Assembly: GCA_910890315.1 (NCBI GenBank)
Contig: CAJVGD010000012.1
Span: forward strand, 1 to 64,000
DNA length: 64,000 bases
Direction: 5' to 3'
Source of the DNA: Serendipita indica DSM 11827
Taxonomy: Eukaryota; Basidiomycota; Agaricomycetes; Sebacinales; Serendipitaceae
Position numbers and translations under genes: made by a program. The notes under the pieces were generated by a model that was not told where the DNA came from, did not search any database, and saw nothing but the letters and a program-made list of their open reading frames with translations. This document shows, piece after piece, positions 1-11,644 of this stretch (positions within the stretch are counted from its first letter, which is position 1; each line of letters starts with the position of its first letter).

Positions 1-88
1 AGTCTTACCGAATGAAGATTCTTGAGGATTAGTGATCATTATTGTGTCAATTCTAAAGCAAGTTAGAAATTCCATCACCATATCTGCT

Positions 89-2890
89 CTAAACGTACCC
101 CATGACAGAGGCATCGACAATCTTTTGCACTATGGGTTGAGCGAGCACGCCAAGCAACATATGGAGTGTTTCATCTGTCTCAATCGGCACCTCCTTCTGT
201 GCGTAGTTGAGTGCTGTACGGTAATCACCGATGACCACCGTAGATTGCAGATTGATGTCCGCTTTCAGCACTGCAAACGCTTTATCGACGAAGCTTGGAA
301 GGTCGAAGCCACTAGCTTTCAACATCAGAACAACTCGAGATGTAGAATATATACCCACGTATAGAGCCCACGTGAAACAAGATCACGCTTGGAAACTGGT
401 TGAGTATATTGATAGCCTCCCAGGGCTACAATCCCATCAATTTGATCGGTTGGCAATCCCGCTTCGACTGCAAGTATCCTGAGCAGCGTAAACATGGTTG
501 CCGGATCGAGATTGAGATTGAAGTCGAGGTCTGGCGACGTCGTCGATGATTTGCCCTGAACCGCAAAGTTGGTATCCTGAAGAATGGTACCCATTTGAAT
601 CCCTCGGTATTGAACGGTGGAGTTAACTGAAGCAACGGTGAATCCACTAGTGAAAGGATCGTTCATCGTTACTCGTGTGTGTGCGATATTGTTTCCATGA
701 CCGGTTGTTGGGAGAACGGTGAGTTTGGCGCTCTTGAGCAGCTTCGTCTGCAGACCAGGAAGGGTAGCTTGGATGTTCATTGACTTGAAGGCTGGAAGCA
801 GCGACTCGATGTCTGTGCTGCCGTCATAGCCTTTAATGGAGATCGTCGTGTCCTGGGCAGCCAAAAAGCGAGTCAAAGTATTGACGCCTTCAGGGGTGTC
901 GTTAGCACGGAATTGAGAGGTAGCTTTGATGGTATTATTTCCTCGGGTGAGGTGAAGATTGGGCATGAGAGCCGTCCCCAGCAGGCTATTCCCACTGTAC
1001 AACTGCAAAGTCAAATCTCCTGCTTGAAGGTTGAGAGACGATGGATTTTGGATGATGACATCGATGGCGAGCTCGAGATAGTCACTAGTTCCGCCTGTCA
1101 TGTCGACACCAGTAATCCAGGTGTAGCCATTGAGCCCACGGAGACCGTCAAGACTGGAGGTGACGTTGAATTTAATGGGGTCAAGGACAATCGATCCAAT
1201 CGGTAGAGTCGCAACAGTTTTGGCACTTCCAACGAGCTGGAATGTGGCATGCTCGCTCTGCGTCAGACCCTTGTTGAAGTCACCAAACTGAGCATGTGCG
1301 TTAGAGGGCACACGCAATGCGCTCGGTGTAAGAGTAATGTCAATGGTCCCCTGGGTCAAGCTGGAGGAGACGACGCGAATATCCGACGATGCGGGGCTGA
1401 GGCTCGAGTTAAGAGAACCCACGTTGACACCGTTCTGTACAATTGAGAACGAATTGCCGATTTGCGTCACGTTCATACCAAAGCCAAAGGGAAGAGACAG
1501 TTTGGCCTGTAGATCGTCGGTAGTGGTCATAGGCGCCCATGCAGAGTCCTTGCTGAATGTGAGATTGAGATAGCCGATACTGATGTCCTTGATGGCGTCG
1601 ATGGCATGAGGTGCTTTCAGCGGAACTTGGAGCGTCAATGCACTGATACCATCGCTCAGCCATGAGATTCTGGAACCGTCACTTTGGACTGTGGAGACGC
1701 CACGAGCAGTGACGGGGGCTGCTTCACCATTGAGATAGGCAGTGAAAAGCCTTCCAACTTTCTCCAGATCCGACGCACTCGACTGAGGAATCATTCTCCC
1801 GGTGAGAGTGACATCATTGTCCCCAGGCTTGACCACAACACCAGAGCTCGTACCACGACCGAGGTTAACACCCTGATACTGCAGGTCAAATACGACAGTT
1901 CCAAGGTCGACCGTGAACGGACTATTGTTTGTCAACGTCGTGGTGGTGCTGAACCTGAGGCCACCCGCGGGATCCACCCCAGGGAGAGAGAAATCTTTCA
2001 GTGTCACTCCCCCAGCGAAGGAGTTGATTCCACTGAGCGTAAGGTCCTTCCTAAAGCGAAGGTTCTTGGCCTGAGGAAATTTGGCGGCATTGACTTTGAG
2101 ATTATCGGATGCAAGCCGCCATGTGAACCTTTCCTTGGTGATCATGTCCTGCGTGAATGACCCGAATGCGTCCTCGTCTGTAATGTTGAACAGGGTGGTT
2201 TGATCGATTGTTGCCCGCTTGTTCTTCGCGACGAGATCGTCTAGCCACATAGAACCCAGAGGCACCTCGGTCTCGTTGTCGTTTCCGTAGTCGCGCATCC
2301 AAGAGACCTGAGGGACCGGATGAGAAATGAGTATTGCCAGAGGAGAAAACATACGCGGACAGGCTGAGTCCAGTGTATTACGGCTGGAATGACACCAGTA
2401 TTCGAGACCCAGCCTTTCATGACGAGCTGAAGTGTTGATTAGTACAACAAACCTATACACAAGAGGTGGAGGAAGCGTACCGTGAAGCTCCCGTTATTGG
2501 GAGATTGTATCATGCTGCTATCCACGTGCATTTGCGAGACATCCAGCACATGCTGAGCGATGACATGAACGAGGGGGAATAGCATCACAAACAACATGAC
2601 TATGCCAATGATGGCCGTCACTATTTGACAGATGATGAACCCTCGTCGTTTATAGAACGGGACCTTTTCAGCAGGAGGTGGAGGAGGCTTTTCAGACCCA
2701 GCATAGAACGTGTGGTCGTCAGCGACGGTGTCGCGAGCAAAACTAGCTGCATTTTCTGTAGAGAGGGGTTAGCGAGTGTGGATGGTAAGCCGAGTATCAT
2801 ACCAGGCAGATGTTCGGTGCTGCCAAATGGCTCTATGCCACTTGAATGGCGTGCATGGGTCGGATAATTGGTCGTGAGCCAACCAGACAT
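89..2890 (-). CDS. DUF3712 single-pass membrane protein, Tag1-like
   Basis: The spliced reading starts with a cytoplasmic stretch of about 70 residues carrying a PPPPPAEKVP-type proline run. A single hydrophobic segment follows (ATIIGIVMLFVMLFPLVHVI-like, near 2550-2610), then about 750 residues of beta-rich repeat sequence. Phrases such as GSMWLDDLVAKNKRATI, FNITDEDAFGSFTQ and TFSKDSAW match the DUF3712 family, which includes yeast vacuolar protein Tag1. Visible junctions are an intron near 2755-2802, two short introns between 2300 and 2500 on either side of a KGWVSNTGVIPAVI exon, and one near 320-358. The large C-terminal part is predicted to lie in the vacuole or ER lumen. The stop at 89-91 sits inside a good donor-like sequence (GTACGT, minus strand), so a further exon may extend past the left edge. 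The family assignment is firm; the function is inferred from yeast only. Confidence 0.8.
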
Positions 2891-3727
2891 TGAAGATCGA
2901 ATATGCCGCTTGGTTACGGGATGGTCTGGCTATCGTTGGTAGGATGTCACGGCAAGCTCTTCAGATTGAGAACGAGGAGGTGGTGGCGACAAGACTCCTT
3001 GCGGGGTGCGGGGAAGGGATGAGGAAGAGGAGTGGAGGGACAGAAGCGTGCGGGTCCCAGCAAGGCGTTTTAGGCGAATGCTAAAGTCGTATTGCAGCGG
3101 CTCGTGAAAGAGCGGTCCGATCAAAACCGAGGCTCAAGAAGTGCAAAGTCTGCCGGGCGCGGGGTTGAGAGGAGGTAAAGGAATGGCTGCAGACGCGCCC
3201 AAGGGCCAAGATGAACGACTCCAACGTTCACGCAAACAAAAAAAGAGAGAGTTGGTGAGTCGTGTGCGGCCGTTTAATAGTCGTGTTTGGGCAACGGCTC
3301 TACAGTTGGCCGCAATCCCGGCGTCACTGACCATGCGGTCGGCGTCAGAGAGACAGCGAAGGCGTTCAAGGCGTTGGTTTCCCAAGTCGGACATCTCTAA
3401 GGAACTCCTTGAACCGGACGTACTGGCCAATCGCACCGTGTAAAATGCCGACGCGGGGGGTGAGCGCGTGGTCCTGCGGGATTCGAGCAATTGAAAATGT
3501 TGTCTCGGATATCGACTTGAATAGATTGTTCCTCGACGTCAAGGCTACCGTGGACCTCAACGATGGTCGCATCCCTCTTCGCTTCTCAGTGGATGAGACC
3601 CATTCTGCAGATTCTCCAACTTCGTAAAGGCATAAAGGTTTTGTTGCATATTTCTTGGGCAATTACAGGAGCGATCACCAACTCCAAAGTAGAAGGTCGA
3701 AGCCAAAGTTCGTGATGGCGCATCGTC
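2891..3727. other. Intergenic stretch, no supported gene
   Basis: Short open frames occur on both strands here, including about 100 codons on the plus strand at 3141-3443. None has a recognisable domain, convincing splice signals or a plausible partner exon. It probably holds the upstream region of the DUF3712 gene and the 3' flank of the TsaD gene. Confidence 0.5.
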
Positions 3728-5559
3728 TCACAATGAATTCCTCATAACCCTCCGATGTGGAGCTAATGCACTAAACCGAGTAAAAATAGTATCATATTGA
3801 CGACAAGGTTTGATCATTCGACGCTGGCTCGTCAAGGCTGCCAGCAACTCCGCTCCTACAATCCATCCCGCCAATCTGAATGACAGAAGGGTGGAGATAT
3901 CCAGGGCAAAGGTGTTGAAACTGCTACGCTTATGGCGATAACCGAGGCCCCGGAAGTCGCCATTCGAATTGCGGGGTGCCGCGTTCCTAGGTCGTGGAAA
4001 GTGCGCCTTCATTCTGAGCGCCAATGCTCTCAAGATCCCAGGTTGCAAGTGGTTGAATACTATAGTCTGCTTGGGGTCAAAATGTATCCAAAAACTCGTA
4101 CCACCGGTGCGCATACCATCAAAATCATGCTGAAGAAATCTATGCATTGACGCCCAAGCGATCATAGCAGCATTGTCTATAAGAATAAATATCAGATGAT
4201 TGCTCATGGATGTGTCTTATTCGCTACCTGTGCAGAGCTCGGGCGGAGGAAAGATGAATCGGGGAGGAGGCTTGCCGTTGACGCCGACAAAGGCCGTCTC
4301 CCGAAGCCTGAGAAGAGAATCAGAATCAATGAAACATCTAGGGAAGCTCTTGGCACCTTTGACGAAGGGTCAGATTACTGGCCACACCTCCACTCACAAC
4401 CACTGCTTGTATCGAGACACCGTCCCGTTGACACTCTTGTATCGCATTATTCAACTTGTGGATGAGCTGTGCGAAAGCGGCGTTTTGGAATGCACGGGCA
4501 ATCCCTTGCTTATCGACAGTATCGTCCCTGAGAGCGCGTTGAACAGCGGATGTTAACCCAGCATATGAGAATTGGGAAGGTTGATGAGGATTCGGAATGC
4601 TATACGATAGGGGTGCGAAGGTTGGTCTTCCTGCAGTGGGCAAGTGAGCAGGCTCTCCGGCTTCGTCACCGGTCCTGCAAAAAGCTTCTAATGCGTGACC
4701 GTATCCTTTACCGGGATCAGGAACGACACCAAGTAGTCGAGCTGCTTTGTCGAATGCATTTCCGATTGCAATATCCACGGTCGATGCCATGATCTTGAAT
4801 ACTGTGGCAGAACGCACGAGCGCGATCATTGTATGACCACCTGATATTAACAGGGTGAGAAACGGGTATCCATCCATCTCATCTCCGTTGGTCAGCTGAG
4901 GGGTCAAAGCGTGCCCTTGCTATGCTGCTCTCAGGAAACTGACGTGCTCGATCAATATCGCACTCACCATGTGATGCACTCCAATAATTGGTTTTTCATG
5001 AGCTGCAGCTAATGCCTTGGCAGCATTCATTGACACGGAGAGGCAGCCTCCCATTCCTTGACAAGCGTTCAGCACGCCCAGAGATGACGACTTCCAGACC
5101 ACTGACCCGGTCCTCGTGTGAAGGCAATCCCATCTATATTTGGCATCTTCATGTTTGCTTCGCACAGGGCCTTCCGAATCGCATGAGGCTGTCAACGGAT
5201 GAGAAGGGTAGCCATAACGAAACGATGAGGCACGAACCATGTTCTCTTGATGGGCTCTTATTGCAACAGAAGGATGTATACCTCCATACTGTCGATGGCT
5301 TCGTTGAACGGTTAGAAGTGGGAGGTAAAAAAAAAAAAGGTTTCCGGGCTCACATAGCGTGCTGCTTGATCACAACATTGGAGAATATATGCTTCTTATG
5401 ATCCACTATAGCGACGCAGGTGTCGTCTGCTGAGGATTCTGTCCACGTCGAATTGAGAGTTGTCGTCTAGCAAGCGACCGAGTCCATACCCAGAGCCATA
5501 ACGGTGAAACTTCGAGTTGTACCATTTCTAAGATATAAATTCCTCCGAAGGCATTGCAT
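3728..5559 (-). CDS. QRI7: tRNA N6-adenosine threonylcarbamoyltransferase, mitochondrial (Qri7/OSGEPL1 type)
   Basis: Member of the TsaD/Kae1/Qri7 family, which transfers the threonylcarbamoyl group to A37 of ANN-decoding tRNAs. The proposed ATG at 5559 begins MQCLRRNLYLRNGTTRSFT, an Arg-rich, acid-free leader that fits mitochondrial import. Spliced exons then give ESSADDTCVAIVDHKKHIF, YGGIHPSVAIRAHQENM, IDGIAFTRGPGM, the metal-binding motif HHMQAHAL (joined across an intron near 4908-4970), LLISGGHT, VDIAIGNAFDKAARLLG, FSYAGLTSA, VVSGGVASN and, across an intron near 4207-4230, CTDNAAMIAWASMHRF. An intron near 5300-5345 has a T12 polypyrimidine tract. The canonical ETSCDDT reads ESSADDT here. 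The true C-terminus is uncertain: after CTDNAAMIAW the frame stays open to 3728 with no family likeness, so another intron or an earlier end near 4000 is possible. The family call is strong. Confidence 0.85.
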
Positions 5560-5858
5560 AAATTGTCTAAGCTTGGTCAACTGAGTTGGTGGTTGGTGGG
5601 GACTAGCATTTGCGCCCACCTCAATTCGACATACACCAGTCCCGCACGACGCACATTACAATACCACAGTATCTATCTCGCCGGGTTGACGCAGAGACAG
5701 ACTCCGCGTTCGTCTGTGACGTGCCGGGGATCGGCAAACCGACAGTGGGTGGACCATTGCTTGCTTACGCTGAAGACCAGTCTAATATAGCTCATAGATC
5801 CTCAAATTGTCCGAAAAGACAACTTATCAGCATTTGTACCATCGCCAGTCCTCGCACG

Positions 5859-8266
5859 ATGCCAATGCTAGACGGTGTACCCAGTTCGTTCGACGCCGCG
5901 CCAAGTAGAGTTCAGGACCGTAAGGACTCACTCATAGTATGGCGTGGCTCTAATTAACTCTTAGGAATCATCCTGGAGGCTCTTCTGCTCTCTCCGCCTC
6001 TGATCCCCATCTTTCTCTCTGAGATGGGACGAAGAATACATAAAGCTACTGTGAACGTCATATTCAAAGAGCTAAGAATTGAAGACGAACAAGCTGCCCT
6101 GTCTCGGTCTGCTCTTCACGCAATTCTTGTCAATCCATCTCGCTACGGAGATGCCGTTCGGACCATCCACGTGATAGACCATGCTTCAACCCCTCTTCAT
6201 GGATGTTTCTCGCCTCTATCAGATCCCCAGTTCGACTCCCCATCCGAATCTCACTCAATGGACAGCCCAACTTGCCGTCTGCGACCAATCAGTACAAAAG
6301 AGCTGCAAGAGGTTCTCAAGAGCGTGCCTCTCCTAGAGCAATTTATCTGGTCGTCGAGTGTTTGTCCTCCGGATGGCATCTGCGAAATTCTGCACACACA
6401 CAACCCACGATTGAGCCGGTTCGAGTACTCACCGGTCACCTCTAGAGTTGCGAATCAAAATGCTGTGCCTAGATGGGATGCACTATCTCTTCCCCTCCTT
6501 GCCTCTCAACATGCTTTGAGTACCCTCAAGGTTTCTCGGCTCTCTCATGCGGGCGCACAATCTCTTGCGCAGTTTATGAGCGAGCTCGACGAAGAATCGA
6601 TGCTAGAAGAAGTCTCCATTGACACAAATTGGATGGACGAAGCTTTATGTGAGCTGCTGGGAAGAGCTTGCTCCAAGGCCCGGCGCTTGGAAATAGGTTC
6701 AGATGGTATCCGGTTTAACGACAAATGCTTATTGACGCTATTACCCTTATGCGAAAACTTGACAGAATTCACGTTGGGAAATGTCCAAGGTATGGTATTC
6801 CTTCCTTTATTGTAATCTAACCGCATCATATCATCAGGGAAACTCTCCAAGGAACTTTGGCGAAAGATGGCTTCGTATCCACCGCTTCAAAAGATTCGCG
6901 TGAATATTTCCGAAGGGCTGGTTCAACACTCCTGGTCGATTGATCACCTTTCATCGCTTCATGACTTTCCATTCGGACACCTGACGCATCTTAGTGTGAA
7001 ACGAATCTTCGCTCCCATGATTTATCGCGTCCATCAAGTTGCCTCTATGCAGCCGGTACCGCCCGCTTTTGCCCAAGCCGTCGCAAGTGCAACTACCCTC
7101 GAGAAACTAGAGTGCGATTGGTGGAGTTGGAAACCAGATACTCTTCGCTTGCCATTGGAACAGTGTAAACTACTCCAGGTAAGAGCGTTTTGCTAAGAAG
7201 CCCCTCTTACGCTCTCTAGACTCTCACTGTCGCTTTTGACGGACCATTTTCAAAGCTCTTTGCTATGACTCTTCCTTTTTCCGCAGCGACTAGCCTGCGC
7301 ACTCTTTCTGTGTTCATACCAGAAGAGTACTTTCCTGCACTCTCGTCATCTCCAGTTCTATCGATTCGCCAAAGCGTCTCTCGAAGCCCATCCGTCTCAC
7401 CTGTTCAACGCAGTAGGCCTCTGCCGAGCCCCCTCGACATATCCGAATCACACAGCGAAGAACACACGTTCTCCGTGCAGTTGGCTCAATTGAACGAAAC
7501 CGGAATACCTCTTAGAGAAATTCGAAAATTCGTTAAACGATGCAGCTCTATCCGCGACATTATTTGGTATGGAAAACGAGGCACGAAGGCTCATTGGACG
7601 ATCACTTACCCCGCACACACTTCTAACCCTCTTATCATCATTTTGCCACCCACGAGCACACCAGATAGTTTGGAACACTCGATGCAGGAAAATTGGACCT
7701 CTTCAACAATCAATAGTATAAACAGGGAGGGTTCTATCTGGGAAGGGGCGCTCGCCGAGAAGTACAAGTCCAAGTATGCAGAGATGAATCGACGAGAGGA
7801 GAATGCGACCAAAGCAGAGAAGGCCAATAGGGCGAATTCAAGGAAATCACCTTCGAGTCAGCGACCTAGTATTTCACCCATCATCATAACACCCACGAAA
7901 GGGAAATCTACCAAACAGAATCAATCATCAAGTCCTGGCTCACCCCTCAACTACCAGCGCTCGCCCGCAAGTTCGCCTGAGGTAACAAGAAAGCCAGCAT
8001 CTTCTTCAGTCACAAACACGTCATCTACTACCACAGAACTACCTAATGAGTCACTTGCAGAGAAGACCCGCAGGGCAAGTGATTCTGCCATTGCTAACGG
8101 GGGAGCTCCAAGAGGAAAACCCAGGCCTCGGGGTCAAGCTCGAGGATTAAAGCAGATAGGGTCGACTAGAGAGGATCAGAGGGCAGTTGGACGCTCTCCC
8201 AACCACCAACCAGGGATGGGTAAGCCATCGCGAGGTAGAGGGCACAGAGGCAAAGCACGCGAATAG
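5859..8266 (+). CDS. LRR/F-box-like protein with basic Ser/Pro/Arg-rich tail
   Basis: Not assigned to a named family. The proposed first exon starts with MPMLDGVPSSFDAAPS. It splices (donor near 5920, acceptor just before 5965) into RIILEALLLSPPLIPIFLS, which resembles the hydrophobic start of fungal F-box-like proteins. Later exons (to about 6795, 6839-7178, and 7221 onward) carry leucine-rich-repeat-like phrases such as TKELQEVLKSVPLLEQFIW, LLTLLPLCENLTEFTLGNV and LTHLSVKRIF. The last 150 or so residues are low complexity, rich in Ser, Pro, Lys and Arg, and end in RGRGHRGKARE, which suggests nucleic-acid binding or nuclear location. Codon usage and open length support a real gene. The F-box label is a weak inference; the LRR character is better supported. 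Confidence 0.65.
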
Positions 8267-8349
8267 GACCATCATCTGGACATGAATATACTTCTTGTTC
8301 TTTCGAATATACAGTCGTTGTCAAAGACTCGTGGGCACGCTCATCCATC

Positions 8350-8972
8350 TCAAGTCTCTTCTGCGCCGCCTGCCAGAGCGGTAATGGCGTCTTTCACGCG
8401 AAGCAAGTCATGCCACTATATCGTCTATTAGATATGTACGATCTAATCAAAGGACTCACTTCTTCTACAGTCAACGAGATCCCCTTCTTGCCAGGTTTGG
8501 ACTCGGATGTCTGCTTGTCGACGTAGAACTAGAGAGGAGTTGTTATAGTATACGTAAATAATATAGGAATCTCGTTCACCTCCCGAATGTCAACATAGGT
8601 TTTGCCTAATAAAAGTTGATGAGCCTCTTGACGAGATAACCAGAAAGACGAACCTTTGAACTCTCGTATGGTGACCCTCCTTGTTCCTTTAGTCCCAACG
8701 GTGATCCACTTTTCGTCACCATCGACGGTGTACTTGATGCCTTCAATCTCCTTTGTTTCGCTCAGTGACTGCATCTACGCGTCAGAAACGGAGTTTTAAT
8801 ATCGAATTTGATTCACAGAGCTCGCTTTCTTCTTTCCCTCACTCGTAGACGCCTTTGCCTTTGTCGTCTTTGCCTTTTTGGCAGACTTCTTGGGCTTTTC
8901 GTCTCCACTCGAGCCAGCATTGCTCTCCACTGCGCTTTCCTCCTCGTCAGAGTCGTGTTTGCGTTTGGGCAT
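8350..8972 (-). CDS. SUB1: Transcriptional coactivator PC4/Sub1
   Basis: The N-terminal exon (8813-8972) reads MPKRKHDSDEEESAVESNAG and continues as a Lys/Ala/Ser-rich disordered segment typical of PC4/Sub1 proteins. The following exon contains the ssDNA-binding core start EKWITVGTKGTRRVTIREFKG. The downstream exons read FYVDKQTSESKPGKKGISLT and HDLLRVKDAITALAGG, matching the PC4 core signature KPGKKGISL. An intron separates KTYVDIRE from FYVDKQ (about 8528-8590). Known role: single-stranded DNA binding and RNA polymerase II initiation and elongation cofactor in the nucleus. Its start codon is 96 bp from that of the divergent F-BAR/RhoGAP gene, and its stop is 83 bp from the end of the LRR-like gene. 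Confidence 0.88.
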
Positions 8973-9068
8973 GGGTTGCAGTTGGATTCCAGGTTGTCAA
9001 CTCGGGCTCGTCTGATTCGGTAAACAAAGCATATCGCACTTTGACCTTGACGCCACCTTCCGGTCGCA
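8973..9068. promoter_or_regulatory. Short divergent intergenic segment (Sub1 / RhoGAP)
   Basis: Ninety-six bases lie between the two opposed start codons. It must hold at least parts of both 5' leaders and probably core promoter elements. No clear TATA box is visible. The call rests on gene spacing only. Confidence 0.4.
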
Positions 9069-11483
9069 ATGACCTCGCAATGGACACAAGCAATAGGTCC
9101 TTCATCTATCTGGGGACTACAGGACAACGTACTGGAGCAGATTGAAGCCATTTTGGAGGCCAGGTGTGGGCCCACCTTCGTCGCCAAGCTACAGATCGCT
9201 AACGACACATGTCCAGAGTTGCAGCAGAGTTTTACTTGTATGTAACATCCAGGAGAGTGCTGATCTATTTTGCTGAATTTGCCTCCAGTCTGGAACGTAT
9301 CGGACAAGAGTACGCCATATGGGTTCTCTACTCAACGTAGCCCGCTAACAGCGCCGTAGGCTAACGGCACTCAACGATGGTTTGGACGCGCTACTCTATC
9401 CAACAAGGGTCATCAAAGGCAAACTAGAAAGCGAGCCCAATCCGCTGGCGGAGCTCTGGAGAACGACATACTTCGGCAAATTCATATCTCAATTCGTATC
9501 ACTTGTCGATGACGGTAAGCGCGGCACCTTATGCCTTCATCTGCTTGTTCATAAAGAGTTTGTCTCTAGATTTCAACGCCGGGAAGCAAGAGTACGAGCG
9601 CCTCAAGCAGGAACTCGAGACATTCAAGACTGGAGCCCAAGCAATCCGAGCCAGTCGACCAAATACCACGGACGTGGACCAACTGGAACAATCCTTGGTG
9701 ACCGCTTATAGACGATGCGAGAACGCCCAAGAGGTTTACGAGAAGCGATGCAAGGTACAGCACTTCTATACGACGATATTCGTTTCGTTAATACCCCGTG
9801 CAGGAGTTTCAAGATGGTATGGGCTGAGAAGTGGTACCTGACGTCGCTGACAACTGGACAAGTCAACGCAAAGCCGAAGAGCAGGCTAGGCTCCCTAAAG
9901 AGCAGCAAACACAACCGGAATCCGTCTACTAGTTCCTTGCTTTCTATGGACGACCCGGGCATTAATACAGGTGAAGAAGCATGACTGCTTTCCCTGTCGC
10001 GGACTGACTAGCTCTAGCGGACCACGATTATAGAAAAGCCATAGTAGTGGCCAATACTCTTAGGGAACAACGCATCGCCATTTACCGCGCGGGATATCCA
10101 GTTGGTCTTAAGCTCTCCCGCAACGTCGACTAAACCTTTGGTAGACACTCCAAAAGTCGACTGAACAAACACTGGAACTCGTCAAATCTGCCATGCTTGT
10201 TCAGTCCAGTCTCGCAACGTAAGTATCAATCACTGACTGAGCCCGTGGTTTGACACTGTCCCACAGCGAACGCGCTTCCTCTAGAGCACGTCGATATGAG
10301 ACCACGGTCGATCAACTTATGACGTGGAAACCTCACAAGGACGCCGCCGAACTTTGCGCGTTCATTCCATCGGAGCAAAATCTCATACCACCCGAAATCT
10401 TCCGGCATGATGCAATCACAGGGTGGATGAAGCGTGTACTATTCTGTGTGCCCATTTCTTATCTACCATGCAACCGCGAAGGTGTTCCTCGGATATTGGA
10501 GCAATGCTTTGGTGTCTGCCTCAGTATCCTAAAGCAGGCCAATTGGGATGAACAGGAAGCCGCGCATTTTGCAACTGTGAGTACTGGTCTCCCAGGATGG
10601 GCGTATCTAACAAGAATAGACCCCAAAACTGTCGGCGTCACGCTTCGAAGAAGTCATCATCTCAGTCGAAAAGGAGGAATCCGAGCTCACTGTCACCGTC
10701 CGAAATATCCCAGAAGCTCTCGGGTTGATGAATGTAAGGTCTGAGATTATGTCCTATTTTGCTGATGCAAACTGCTTGCAGTACTTGTTCTTCTCCCTTC
10801 CAAGACCATTGCTCCAGCTCAACGCTACAATTATCGCCGACCCGGATCTATCTCGAACATGTAAGCCTTCTCCTGCCGCGTTTCGCCTATTCTCATCTTG
10901 CTCAAGGGTGGGAATCCTCTCGAGATCAGAGAAAAGTCGTGGAGCTTTTCCGAGCCGATAGTTTGGATAGAACCGCAGAGCGAACGCTTCGATTCCTCCT
11001 AGAACGTATATCCCAGATTCTACCACATGCCCGAAATCTTCATATTGTCGACGTTGCCATGGCATGGGCGCGGCCTCTCTTCCAGAATCCTAGGCCAAGT
11101 AATGCAGAGGTGAGAAGAGTAGTGTTGGTCATCATAAAGGTACTGAAATATCATAGGTTACGGTTCTCTGTGTTCTTTTCCGTCAAGCACTACTTTTGCA
11201 TCGACACGATCACGATCAACGCTGGCTGGCTCTCTGGACAAGGGGCTCCCTTCAGCGTAGCGGGACACTGTTAGGAAACGGCTACAGTAGTAGCGCTGCA
11301 TCTACCAATAGCGCAACCTCGAGCGGCACCCTTACGCAACCTCCGTCCCGTCAATTAACAACGACGAGCTCACATAAGCCCTCGCCGAGCAGATCTACGT
11401 TCACACAATACACTCACAAATCCTCCCCAAGCCAGTCCCAGTCGATCTCACGTCAAGCTACGGGTGGTTCCAAGATGATTTGA
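9069..11483 (+). CDS. F-BAR / RhoGAP-like protein (Rgd2/Rga8 type)
   Basis: Highly intron-split gene. The N-terminal exons give VLEQIEAILEARVAAEFY, LERIGQE and LTALNDGLDALLYP, then LWRTTYFGKFISQFVSLVDD, DFNAGKQEYERLKQELETFK and VTAYRRCENAQEVYEKRCK. These have the heptad pattern and order of an F-BAR (FCH) domain. Downstream, GVPRILEQCFGV, NYLFFSLPRPLLQL and TLRFLLERISQILPHARNLH correspond to the GVP-L, LYLRELPEPLL and LLxHLxRVA-NxMxxxNLA blocks of RhoGAP domains. The tail from about 11280 is Ser/Thr/Gln-rich and disordered. Known relatives (yeast Rgd2, fission yeast Rga8) stimulate GTP hydrolysis by Cdc42 or Rho at the cortex. I could not find the usual arginine finger in a GxFRxSG context. 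Exon borders between 9840 and 10260 are uncertain. Confidence 0.6.
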
Positions 11484-11644
11484 ACTCCTGGAGGACCTAT
11501 CTTATTTTATTCGTATCTCCTATTGGGCGATATAGCACTATAGCATCATCTAGATAATGATATTCCCTTGGTACCCACTGTGTTTGTGAACCGTTCTCTT
11601 GCTCTCTACCACGCGTTGGCAGTGTTTCCACGAAACCGGTCTCC

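Noticed and set aside
1684-2160. A 158-codon plus-strand frame
   Set aside because: It lies opposite the DUF3712 coding exon and has no independent support.
3141-3443. A 100-codon plus-strand frame in the gap after the DUF3712 gene
   Set aside because: No domain, Arg/Ser-rich composition of random type, an equally long frame on the other strand, and no splice partners.
5610-5858. Open plus-strand frame running into the first exon of the LRR-like gene
   Set aside because: The part before the ATG at 5859 has no protein-like conservation cues and would place the start inside the promoter of the divergent TsaD gene.
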